Below, in pieces: positions 34,896-42,064 of a stretch of DNA of 64,000 bases (the first letter of the stretch is position 1; the number at the start of each line of letters is the position of its first letter). The stretch comes from Humibacillus xanthopallidus (GTDB taxonomy: Bacteria > Actinomycetota > Actinomycetes > Actinomycetales > Dermatophilaceae), in the NCBI RefSeq assembly GCF_006716675.1, contig NZ_VFPM01000006.1:1-64000 (forward strand). The letters are read 5' to 3'. The position numbers and the translations under genes were made by a program. A model generated the notes under the pieces. It saw only the letters and a program-made list of their open reading frames with translations, made no database searches and was not told where the DNA came from.

Positions 34896-35966
34896 TCAGG
34901 TGAGGGTGGGGTAGTCCGTGTAGCCCTCGGCGCCGCCGCCGTAGAAGGTGGCCTGGTTGGGCTCGTTGAGCGGTGCGCCCTCGCGCCACCGGCGCACGAG
35001 GTCGGGGTTGGCGAGGAACTCCCGCCCGACCGCGACGAGGTCGCCGAGGTCGCGCTCGAGGATGTCCTCGACGTCGGCGAGCTGCGTCACCGAGCCGAAG
35101 CCGGTGTTGAGGATGACCGGGCCCTCGAACCGCTTGCGCAGGTTGCGCACGAGGTCGGACTCCGGGTCGCCGAGGATGCTGAGGTAGGCGAGGCCGAGGG
35201 GCGCGATGCCCTCGACGAGCGCCTCGTACGTCGCGGCGGTGTCGGCCTCGTCCTGCTCGAGCACGCCTTGGATGTTGTGGGCCGGCGAGATGCGGATGCC
35301 GACGCGGTCGGCGCCGATCGCCTCGGCGACGGCCGTGGTGATCTCGATCGTCAGGCGCGCCCGGTTCTCGGGCGAGCCGCCGTAGGCGTCGGTGCGCTGG
35401 TTGCTCGACGGCGCGAGGAACTGGTGCGGGAGGTAGCCGTTGGCCGCGTGGACCTCGACACCGTCGAGGCCCGCAGCGACGGCCTGGCGGGCGGCGTGCA
35501 CGAACTCGGCGATGAGAGAGGGGATCTCGTCGGTCTCGAGTGCGCGGGGCGTGACGAAGTCCTGCTGCCCGCTCGGGGTGACGATCTGGCCCGGGGCAGC
35601 GATGGCGCTCGGGGCGACGCTCTCGAGGCCACCCTTGTTGTCGGGGTGGGCGATGCGGCCGGCGTGCATGAGCTGCACGACGACGTGGCCGCCACCGGCA
35701 TGCACGGCGTCCGCGACGAGGCGCCAGCCGGCGACCTGCTCGTCGGAGTGGATGCCGGGGGTGTCGAGATAGCCCTGGCCGACAGCGCTCGGCTGCGTTC
35801 CCTCGGTGATGATGAGGCCGGCGCTCGCGCGCTGGCCGTAGTACGTCGCGTTGAGCTCGGTCGGCGCCTGGCCCTCGCCCGCGCGGTTGCGCGTCAGGGG
35901 GGCCATGACGAACCGCTGGGGGAGGTCCCAGCGGCCGATGCGGATGCTCTCGAAGGCCTTGGACAC
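34896..35966 (-). CDS. Old Yellow Enzyme family NADH:flavin oxidoreductase
   Basis: A 356-residue FMN TIM-barrel enzyme. It has RFVMAPLTRNRA (classical-class Thr), VQLMHAGRIAH, GVEVHAANGYLPHQFL (His-Asn substrate pair), GGSPENRARL, GVRISP-like GIRISPAHN and ILNTGFGSVTQL, VGREFLANPDLV (FMN phosphate). It reduces activated C=C bonds of enones or similar electrophiles with NAD(P)H. GTG 35966 has AGGAGC upstream. Confidence 0.94.
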   Translation of the reverse strand: MSKAFESIRIGRWDLPQRFVMAPLTRNRAGEGQAPTELNATYYGQRASAGLIITEGTQPSAVGQGYLDTPGIHSDEQVAGWRLVADAVHAGGGHVVVQLMHAGRIAHPDNKGGLESVAPSAIAAPGQIVTPSGQQDFVTPRALETDEIPSLIAEFVHAARQAVAAGLDGVEVHAANGYLPHQFLAPSSNQRTDAYGGSPENRARLTIEITTAVAEAIGADRVGIRISPAHNIQGVLEQDEADTAATYEALVEGIAPLGLAYLSILGDPESDLVRNLRKRFEGPVILNTGFGSVTQLADVEDILERDLGDLVAVGREFLANPDLVRRWREGAPLNEPNQATFYGGGAEGYTDYPTLT

Positions 35967-36172
35967 GGGCCAGCTCCTTGGGGGTCGGAAGTTCTTGGTG
36001 ATGCTTCAACTACCCAAAGGACAAGCGACGGCCACGGCCACGCATTCCCGCACCGTCCGCGAGGTGGGCCCGAGGTGGGCCGAGATCGGCGCGGGATGGG
36101 CGCGTGACGGGCGGGACGGCATACGGCCGTGGGCTCGAGAGGGACGCGACGGCGCGGGCGAGGAGGATGTGC

Positions 36173-36493
36173 TCAGGCGATGCGGCGCACCCGGTTGACG
36201 GTGAGGCCGTTCTCGTCGAGCAGGTCGCCCATCGTGTTGGCGAAGTCGACGAGGTGCGGCGCCGCGAGGTGGGCGTCGAGGTGATCGCCGGAGTGCCAGT
36301 TCTCGTAGAACGCGAAGAACCGCGGGTCCTCGACCCCCTGGTGGAGGTCGTAGTTGACGTAGCCCTCCTCCTGGCTCGTCGGCTCGATGAGTGCCTCGAG
36401 TGCCGCCCGCAGCTCGTCGGTCTTGCCCTCGGCCGCACGCATGTAGGCGATGACGGTCAGCAGGTCGCGGTTGTCGTCGGTCGGTGTGCTCAC
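36173..36493 (-). CDS. ABM-domain (antibiotic biosynthesis monooxygenase-like) protein
   Basis: A 106-residue protein with LLTVIAYMRAAEGKTDELR, EEGYVNYDLHQGVEDPRFF, FYENWHSGDHLDAHL and PHLVDF. This is the ABM/YgiN dimeric alpha-beta barrel; members oxidise quinols or polyketides or act in stress responses. GTG 36493 has AGGAGG upstream. It lies 206 bases upstream of the Old Yellow Enzyme gene on the same strand; an electrophile/quinone link is plausible but inferred. Confidence 0.92.
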   Translation of the reverse strand: MSTPTDDNRDLLTVIAYMRAAEGKTDELRAALEALIEPTSQEEGYVNYDLHQGVEDPRFFAFYENWHSGDHLDAHLAAPHLVDFANTMGDLLDENGLTVNRVRRIA

Positions 36494-36541
36494 GGGTCCT
36501 CCTGGTGGACGCGTCTGTGGTCATCCGCGACGCTAGGTCAT

Positions 36542-37678
36542 GTGACCACCCGCCGCCAGACCGCCCTGGAGATGGCCGAGGCCGCGAGTGCCTGGCTGGG
36601 CGCCCTCTCTGCCGAGCAGCGAGCCGTCGCGCACGGGGATGTTCCGGACCACGACGACCCGCTCGACGCCGAGCGCCGTCGGTGGTTCTACACCCCGACC
36701 GACCACGGCGGCCTCACGGTGCACGAGCAGCGACCCGCGCAGCAGCGGGCCGCGATGAAGCTCGTCGCCACCGGGCTGTCGATGGCGGGCTACGTTACCG
36801 TCGCGACCACGATGGGCCTGGAGAACGTGCTCGACCGGGTCGAGGGGTTCGTGACCCGCTTCGACCGTGAGCGCGGGCGCGACCCGGGGCTCTACTACCT
36901 GCGCGTCTTCGGCGAGCCGGGCGGCGACGCCCCGTGGGGGTGGCGCTTCGGCGGGCACCACGTCTCGCTCAACAACCTCGTGGTCGGCGGCGAGCTCGTC
37001 GCGACGACGCCGTGCTTCATGGGTGCCGACCCGGCGTCGGCGCCGCTGCTCGGTGGCGCGGTGAGCCGGCCGCTCGCCCGTGTCGAGGACCTCGGCCGTG
37101 AGCTGGTGCGGTCCCTGGCGCCTGACCTCCGTGCGCGGGCCGTCCTGCTCGACAAGGCGCCCTCGGACTTCGTCACGGCAAACCGCACCGTCGTGTCCGA
37201 GGGCGACCAGGTGATCCCGCTCGCGGGCATCTGGCGCGACGAGCGCTTCCGGGACGACACCGAGCAGGCCACGCTCCAGGCACTCAGCGACGCCATCGAC
37301 GAGCGCGCGGGTCTCACCCCTGAGGACCACCGGACCGTGGAGTACACGACCACGCCCAAGGGGGTCGCGGGCGCCGACCTCGACGGCTCGCAGCGCGAGC
37401 TGCTGCTCGCCCTGCTCGGCACGTACTTCGACCGGGTGCCGGAGAGCGTCTCGCCCCTCGCGGCCTACGACGACCGGGCGCTCGACGGCGTCCACTTCGC
37501 CTGGGCCGGGGCGACGGAGGCGGGTCAGCCGCACTACTACCGGCTGCAGGGCCCCCGGCTGCTCATCGAGTGGGACAACACCCAGCGCGGCGCCAACCAC
37601 GCCCACTCGGTCTGGCGCGATCCCGAGGCCGACTTCGGGCTCGACGTGCTGGCCCGGCACCGAACCCGGCACCACTGA
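36542..37678 (+). CDS. DUF3500 protein
   Basis: 378 residues from GTG 36542. It has SAWLGALSAEQRAVAHGDV, RRRWFYTPTDHGGLTV, FGGHHVSLNNLVVGGELVA and HYYRLQGPRLLIEWDNTQRG, then ANHAHSVWRDPEADFG. These are the conserved blocks of DUF3500, a family of unknown function often found near dienelactone or sulfatase-type catabolic genes. The histidines and Asp/Asn in the blocks suggest a metal site. No signal peptide seen. It ends at the strong hairpin 37697-37729. Confidence 0.88.
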   Translation: MTTRRQTALEMAEAASAWLGALSAEQRAVAHGDVPDHDDPLDAERRRWFYTPTDHGGLTVHEQRPAQQRAAMKLVATGLSMAGYVTVATTMGLENVLDRVEGFVTRFDRERGRDPGLYYLRVFGEPGGDAPWGWRFGGHHVSLNNLVVGGELVATTPCFMGADPASAPLLGGAVSRPLARVEDLGRELVRSLAPDLRARAVLLDKAPSDFVTANRTVVSEGDQVIPLAGIWRDERFRDDTEQATLQALSDAIDERAGLTPEDHRTVEYTTTPKGVAGADLDGSQRELLLALLGTYFDRVPESVSPLAAYDDRALDGVHFAWAGATEAGQPHYYRLQGPRLLIEWDNTQRGANHAHSVWRDPEADFGLDVLARHRTRHH

Positions 37679-37696
37679 GCGTCCGGAGGACGACGA

Positions 37697-37729
37697 AAGG
37701 GCGGGGGATGCCTGGCATCCCCCGCCCTT
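37697..37729. terminator. Bidirectional hairpin terminator
   Basis: A perfect 15-base-pair stem (37697-37711 with 37715-37729, arms AAGGGCGGGGGATGC and its complement) with a three-base loop. It lies 18 bases after the DUF3500 stop and 22 bases after the convergent CHAP gene stop, so it can end both transcripts. No long T-run, as usual for GC-rich Actinobacteria. Confidence 0.92.
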
Positions 37730-37750
37730 CGCGAGAACGTCCGCGTCAGA

Positions 37751-38647
37751 TCACGGAGCGTAGATGTACTTCATGCCCGGACCGTCGGTCAGGGTGCGCG
37801 TGTTGTAGTTGTACGGGCCGGCCAGGGCGTTCATCTCGATGATGGTGACCTGGTTGCCGCTGACGCGCGTCACCCAGGCGACGTGGCCGACGCTGGAGGA
37901 GCCGTGTACGCCGGGCTCCATGACGAGGATCGAGCGCGTGCGGGGGGTGCCGCTCACGGTGTAGCCGGCAGCGGCGGCGCCGGTGTCCCAGACCATCGCG
38001 TTGCCGGTCCAGCCGCCGGGGTAGTAGCCCTCGGACTGGTACCACTTCGCGAGCGCGCCCCACGTGCACTGGCCGGCAGTCGCCCAGTTGCGCGAGGCGC
38101 GGGTGCCCGAGGAGGCGCTCGGCGTGGAGGTGTTGGTCGTCGACTTCGTCGCCGAGGTGCTCGAGGTGAGCGAGCGACGGGTCAGGTCACGCGACGCCTT
38201 GGCGGCGGCGGCCTTGCGGGCGGCGGCAGCCTTGGCCGCTGCGCGCTCGGTCTTGACCTGGATGTCCTCGATGACGACCGGCTTGCTCGGGCCCTTGCGA
38301 GCCGCGATCGCGGCCTGCGGCTGGGCGGAGAAGCCGATGGTGGCGAGGGCAGAGGCCGCCGCGGGAGCCGCGGTGGTGGCCGGGCCGACAACGGCGGGGG
38401 AGGCCTCGGTGGCCGCCTGGGGGCCAGTGCCGATGTTGGCGACGTTGGCCGCGGCCGGGCTCGAGCCGCTCACGGTCTCGGCGCTCGCCGAGCCCGCGAA
38501 GCTGGCCACGAGGCCACCGGTGGCCGCGACGACGGCCGCGCCCTTCATCGCGGGCTGAGCCGACTCGCGGGCGAGAAGCTTGAGTTCGTTCAGGGGGTTG
38601 TGACGCCCGGGCGCACGGTGGCGTCCGCGGATGTTCTCGTTGCTCAC
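37751..38647 (-). CDS. Secreted CHAP-domain cell-wall hydrolase
   Basis: A 298-residue protein. A long N-region precedes the signal hydrophobic stretch (about 36-57, ending in GSASAETV). An Ala/Lys-rich stretch at 130-155 follows, then a Ser/Thr linker, then a CHAP domain: C194 in AGQCTWGALAKWY, H255 in SSVGHVAWVTRV and VTIIEMNA. CHAP enzymes cut peptidoglycan peptide bonds. Directly upstream is a c-di-AMP riboswitch (about 38660-38822), a typical control of actinobacterial wall hydrolases and resuscitation factors. ATG 38647. Confidence 0.93.
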   Translation of the reverse strand: MSNENIRGRHRAPGRHNPLNELKLLARESAQPAMKGAAVVAATGGLVASFAGSASAETVSGSSPAAANVANIGTGPQAATEASPAVVGPATTAAPAAASALATIGFSAQPQAAIAARKGPSKPVVIEDIQVKTERAAAKAAAARKAAAAKASRDLTRRSLTSSTSATKSTTNTSTPSASSGTRASRNWATAGQCTWGALAKWYQSEGYYPGGWTGNAMVWDTGAAAAGYTVSGTPRTRSILVMEPGVHGSSSVGHVAWVTRVSGNQVTIIEMNALAGPYNYNTRTLTDGPGMKYIYAP

Positions 38648-38659
38648 ACTTGTACCTCT

Positions 38660-38822
38660 CCGCGCCTACGAAGTTAGCTGTCGGGTTCGGGCGGGGAGGT
38701 TGATGCCCGGTTCTCGCCCCGTTCGCGGTGTACGCGATCGGGGTAAGAACTTCACCCCAAGGGAGTCCGAAATCGTTGCGTCGGACCCCCGGAGAAACCT
38801 GTGGTTCCTCCGCTCCTGTCAC
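38660..38822 (-). promoter_or_regulatory. c-di-AMP riboswitch (ydaO-yuaA type)
   Basis: Read on the minus strand the region contains, in order, GGAGCGGAGGAACCAC, TTGGGGTGAAGT, and near the start codon CCGAACCCGACAGCTAAC followed by TTCGTAGGC. These are the conserved blocks of the ydaO-yuaA riboswitch, including the almost invariant CCGAAYCCGACAGCTAACYTCGTAGGC-like 3' segment. It ends about 14 bases before the start codon of the CHAP hydrolase. In this class c-di-AMP binding normally turns expression off, so wall hydrolysis would fall when c-di-AMP is high. Confidence 0.93.
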
Positions 38823-39216
38823 AAGGTCTGCTGTGCCCCGCGAGGTGGTGACAGGACTAGGCGGTCCACCTCACGAGTGTCCGAGCCGGATGGCCAGACG
38901 AGGGAACGATAGACGAGTCAACGGCCCAATGTCACGCCACGGTAACGGCGACGCGCGGAGTTCGACCTCGATGTCGCTTTTCTCCCGCATGACCAGCGCT
39001 TTGCCAACGCTTTACTGAGACGCAGGTCACAGCGCGACCCCGGGTGTGGCGCGGGCGCGCCGTGAGCCGATGCGGTATGCCGTCCGGCTCGCTCGGGGGT
39101 GACGCGCGGCAGCTCCCCTCCTGCCGCCGCGCGCCACCGGTCCGTGGGGCGCCAGGCCGGTGCTGTCCGTCCTGGGCCGTGCGGGGCTGTCCTGTGCCCT
39201 CCGGTGCTGTGGGCTG
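38823..39216. other. Non-coding stretch upstream of the riboswitch
   Basis: About 390 bases between the riboswitch and the sortase stop. It should hold the promoter of the CHAP gene. On the minus strand GTGACA and TATCGT are spaced 18 bases apart near 38905-38935, a possible but weak promoter. A copy of the 13-base motif CCGGACGGCATAC lies at 39075-39087 in reverse orientation. No convincing open reading frame or RNA gene was seen. Confidence 0.6.
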
Positions 39217-39975
39217 CTAGCGGGTGCCCGTGAGGTGGCCGAAGACGACGACGTTGTCGCGGTACTCGTTCCGGCTGTCCACCGGGCCACCGCAGGTGAC
39301 GAGACGGATCTCGCTCCGCGTGAAGTCGCCCTTGTAGACGAGGTCGGTCGGGAACTCGGCCTTCGGGTACGCCTTGACGCGGTCGACGGTGAAGACCGCC
39401 GTCGTGCGGTCCGTGCGGGTGATATCGACGGTGTCACCGGGTCGCACCTTGCCGAGGTTCCAGAAGATGCCCTTGCGGCCATCCGGCGAGTCGACGTGGG
39501 CGCCGAGGACGGCAGGACCGAGCTGCCCCGGCGTGGGACCGGCCTGGTAGAGACCGACCTCGTTCTCGGTGCCCGGCACCGAGAGGGTGCCGTTCCGCTG
39601 CACGGCCAGGTCGACGAAGGTCGAGGACGTGAGCCCGATGGCGGGGATCGCGATCCTTGTCGGCTGCGAGGCAGGAAGGAAGTCGCCGAAGGAAGGCTGG
39701 TCTGCTAGTGCTGCAGAGGGAGTCGATGACGAATTCGCTTGGCCCTGTGAGCTGTTCGACGAAGCACCGTCGGGCATGCTGGGTGACTGACCCACTGACG
39801 TGGCCGATGCGGCCACGGAAGCGGGCGGCGAGTCATGCCGGCCGTCACCGCGGAAGCCCAGGGAGAGGGCGACCGCAGCGACGACGAGCAGGACCACCGT
39901 GGGCACCGCGGCGACGATGACGCCGCGGCGGCCGCTCCCTGACGTACCGGTGGTGCTCGTCGGGCTGGAGCTCAT
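39217..39975 (-). CDS. Class F sortase
   Basis: A 252-residue protein: membrane anchor at about 19-40, a Ser-rich linker to about 95, then the sortase barrel. Catalytic residues are visible: H160 in AVLGAHVDS, C228 in IRLVTCGG and R239 in EYRDNVVVFGH. Class F sortases are an actinobacterial group whose substrates are largely unknown; they cleave a sorting motif and join the protein to a cell-surface acceptor. Its ATG overlaps the stop of the CHRD gene by one base (TGATG), so the CHRD protein is the likely substrate. Confidence 0.93.
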   Translation of the reverse strand: MSSSPTSTTGTSGSGRRGVIVAAVPTVVLLVVAAVALSLGFRGDGRHDSPPASVAASATSVGQSPSMPDGASSNSSQGQANSSSTPSAALADQPSFGDFLPASQPTRIAIPAIGLTSSTFVDLAVQRNGTLSVPGTENEVGLYQAGPTPGQLGPAVLGAHVDSPDGRKGIFWNLGKVRPGDTVDITRTDRTTAVFTVDRVKAYPKAEFPTDLVYKGDFTRSEIRLVTCGGPVDSRNEYRDNVVVFGHLTGTR

Positions 39976-40739
39976 CAGCCCCGGGCGCGCTGACGACGCG
40001 CGGCAACGGCTCCGGAGCCTGCTGCGGCGACGAGGGCGACCCCGCCGACCGCGAGGAGCATGCCGTTCGTGTTCGTCGTACCTGCCATGCCGCCACCGGT
40101 GTGCATGCCGCCGGTGGGGGCGGCGACGAGCACGCCACAGAGAGCGGGGTCGGTCGCCTCGGTGGGAAGGCTCGGGTCGAGGTCGCTCTTGGTGCTGCCG
40201 GAGTACTTCCCGTCCTTGTTGTAGTCGACACCGTGGATCACGATGGCTGCCTCACCGGAGGCGACCTCCGTGGCGACGGCCGGGGTGACGGTGATGCTGC
40301 CGCGCTCGTAGCTGATCTTCCCGCCGGGAGCGGTGTCGAAACGGTCGACCGCGAGACCGCTCTTGGGGCTCGTGTCACCCGTCTTGGTCAGCGACACGAC
40401 GATGTCGCCGTAGGCCGGGCCGCCCTCGGTCGTGTTGAGGTGGTGGTCGCCGTTCGTGTCGTCGCCGAGGGTGGGGCACTCGTGGCGGGCGGTCTCTCCG
40501 TAGTGGATGTGAGCGGCATGGGGCTGGTCGGGGAGGAGGCCGGTCGCGGCCATCTCGACCTTGATCTGGGTGCCGGAGACCGTGACCTGGGCGGTGCCGC
40601 TGCCCTGCACTCCGTTGCCGGCGACGGGCTTGAGGTTGGCGCTGACCCAGGAGTCGGCGGCGAACGCGGGGCCGACGGCGAGAGCCATCGCGGCGGCGGC
40701 GGCGATGCTGGCGCCTGCGATTCGGGTGGTGATGCGCAT
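39975..40739 (-). CDS. Exported CHRD-domain protein with C-terminal membrane tail
   Basis: A 254-residue protein. The signal peptide ends near AFAADSW (residues 1-28). The CHRD domain spans about 30-185: GSGTAQVTVSG, HAAHIHYGET and EAAIVIHGVDYNKDGKY. A Gly/Met/Thr linker (PTGGMHTGGGMAG) leads to a hydrophobic segment (LLAVGGVALVAAAGSGA) and a basic end (RRQRARG), i.e. the hydrophobic-plus-charged part of a sorting signal. No LPXTG is present. Strong GGAGGA site before ATG 40739. Co-translated with the class F sortase that follows. Confidence 0.92.
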   Translation of the reverse strand: MRITTRIAGASIAAAAAMALAVGPAFAADSWVSANLKPVAGNGVQGSGTAQVTVSGTQIKVEMAATGLLPDQPHAAHIHYGETARHECPTLGDDTNGDHHLNTTEGGPAYGDIVVSLTKTGDTSPKSGLAVDRFDTAPGGKISYERGSITVTPAVATEVASGEAAIVIHGVDYNKDGKYSGSTKSDLDPSLPTEATDPALCGVLVAAPTGGMHTGGGMAGTTNTNGMLLAVGGVALVAAAGSGAVAARRQRARG

Positions 40740-40866
40740 GGGTGTCCTCCTTGAGGCAGGAGACGAGCCGTCGCGCGACCGCTGCTTGATCACGGCAATG
40801 ACGGGGGTCCGGTGACCATCTCCACCAGGGGCTTCGGAGCCCGACAGCGCACGGATTGGACCAGCG

Positions 40867-41847
40867 TCAGCCGCGCGAGCGGAGGCGGAGGTTCGGAAGC
40901 TCGGGGGCCGGCAGTGTCGTGGCCCAGGCCTGCGGGAACGGCCCGTAGTCGCCGTGCTCGCCGCCGCCGCGCGTCTCACGGGCCTGTTGCCAGCGCTCGC
41001 GGAAGTCGACGATCTCGTCGTGGCTGCGCCCGATGAAGTTCCACCACATGACGATCTGCTCGCCCAGCGGTGCGCCGCCGAGGAGCAGCAGCCGGGTCGG
41101 CTCGTCGCCCGCCTCCACGGTGATCGATGACGCGCCGGTGGGGACGAAGACGATCTCGCCGGGCTTCGCAGTGGCAGGGCCCACGCTGACCGTGCCTGTG
41201 TCGCAGAGGAGCCCGTGCTCGTGACCCGCGTCGACCCCGATGTCGAGCGACGCACCGGCAGCGAGGGTCACCTCCGCCCCGACGAGCTCGGTGTGCATCG
41301 ACACCGGCGACACCTGGCCTAAGAGGCTACCGAGGAAGACGAGCACCCGGGCGCCGTCGACCTCGACGACCGGCGGGGCGTAGTGCTCGAAGCCGGGCTC
41401 GGCGAAGCGGTGGGCCTCGGGCAGCGCGACCCACAGCTGCGCCCCGTGGAGCGTCGTGGTCGCCGGGGTGGAGTACTCGGAATGCGCGATTCCCCGACCG
41501 GCCGTCATGAGGTTCACCTCGCCGGGTCGGACAATGGCGTGCGCGCCCGTCGTGTCCCGGTGTTCGATTTCTCCGGAGAACAGCCACGAGACGGTTTGCA
41601 GCCCCGTGTGCGGATGGCCCGGCACGACCATTCCCCCGGTGGCAGTGACGTCGGCGGGGCCGTAATGGTCGACGAAGCACCACGCCCCGATGAGCGAGCG
41701 GTCGCGGTGCGGCAGGCTGCGTCGCACGAGCATGGCCCGTGGACCGCCGAGCGGCACGTCGCGGCTGGGCAGCACGACCGGTCCGTGGCGGCCGTCCTCT
41801 CGTCCGTCGCAGGTCACCTCGGTGGGGTGGCGGTCCGGGTTGCTCAC
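40867..41847 (-). CDS. Pirin-family protein
   Basis: About 326 residues from GTG 41847; the frame stays open to 41970 but the extra sequence is not pirin-like. It has MLVRRSLPHRDRSLIGAWCF, MVVPGHPHTGLQTVSWLFSG and GEIEHRDTTGAHAIVRPGE, then GRGIAHSEYS. These provide the pirin metal site (His in HPHT, His and Glu later). A second cupin (LLCDTGTVSVGP to TRLLLLGG) and FIGRSHDEIVDFRERWQ follow. Bacterial pirins include quercetinases and redox-sensing proteins; the role here is not known. Confidence 0.93.
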   Translation of the reverse strand: MSNPDRHPTEVTCDGREDGRHGPVVLPSRDVPLGGPRAMLVRRSLPHRDRSLIGAWCFVDHYGPADVTATGGMVVPGHPHTGLQTVSWLFSGEIEHRDTTGAHAIVRPGEVNLMTAGRGIAHSEYSTPATTTLHGAQLWVALPEAHRFAEPGFEHYAPPVVEVDGARVLVFLGSLLGQVSPVSMHTELVGAEVTLAAGASLDIGVDAGHEHGLLCDTGTVSVGPATAKPGEIVFVPTGASSITVEAGDEPTRLLLLGGAPLGEQIVMWWNFIGRSHDEIVDFRERWQQARETRGGGEHGDYGPFPQAWATTLPAPELPNLRLRSRG

Positions 41848-42064
41848 TCTTGCGAGGGTAGTCGCCGGCCCCTCCCGCAGCAGGACGACGTCGCCGTCGC
41901 CCCGGGCGCCCGGGTCCGAGCCGCCGTCGCTCCACAAGAACGTCAGCCATTTCGGCGGCGGAGACGACAATTCAGGCGCCTATCCGATTCACCGCGCGCA
42001 TTCTTCGAGGCGCACCTAGCATCGAGCCATTATTGGTCGGGGGAAGACAGGGGAAGGTCAGTAC

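Noticed and set aside
40780..40860. Small hairpin (GGGCT-TCGG-AGCCC) between the pirin and CHRD genes as a terminator
   Set aside because: Stem is only five pairs and lacks a T-run; too weak to call.
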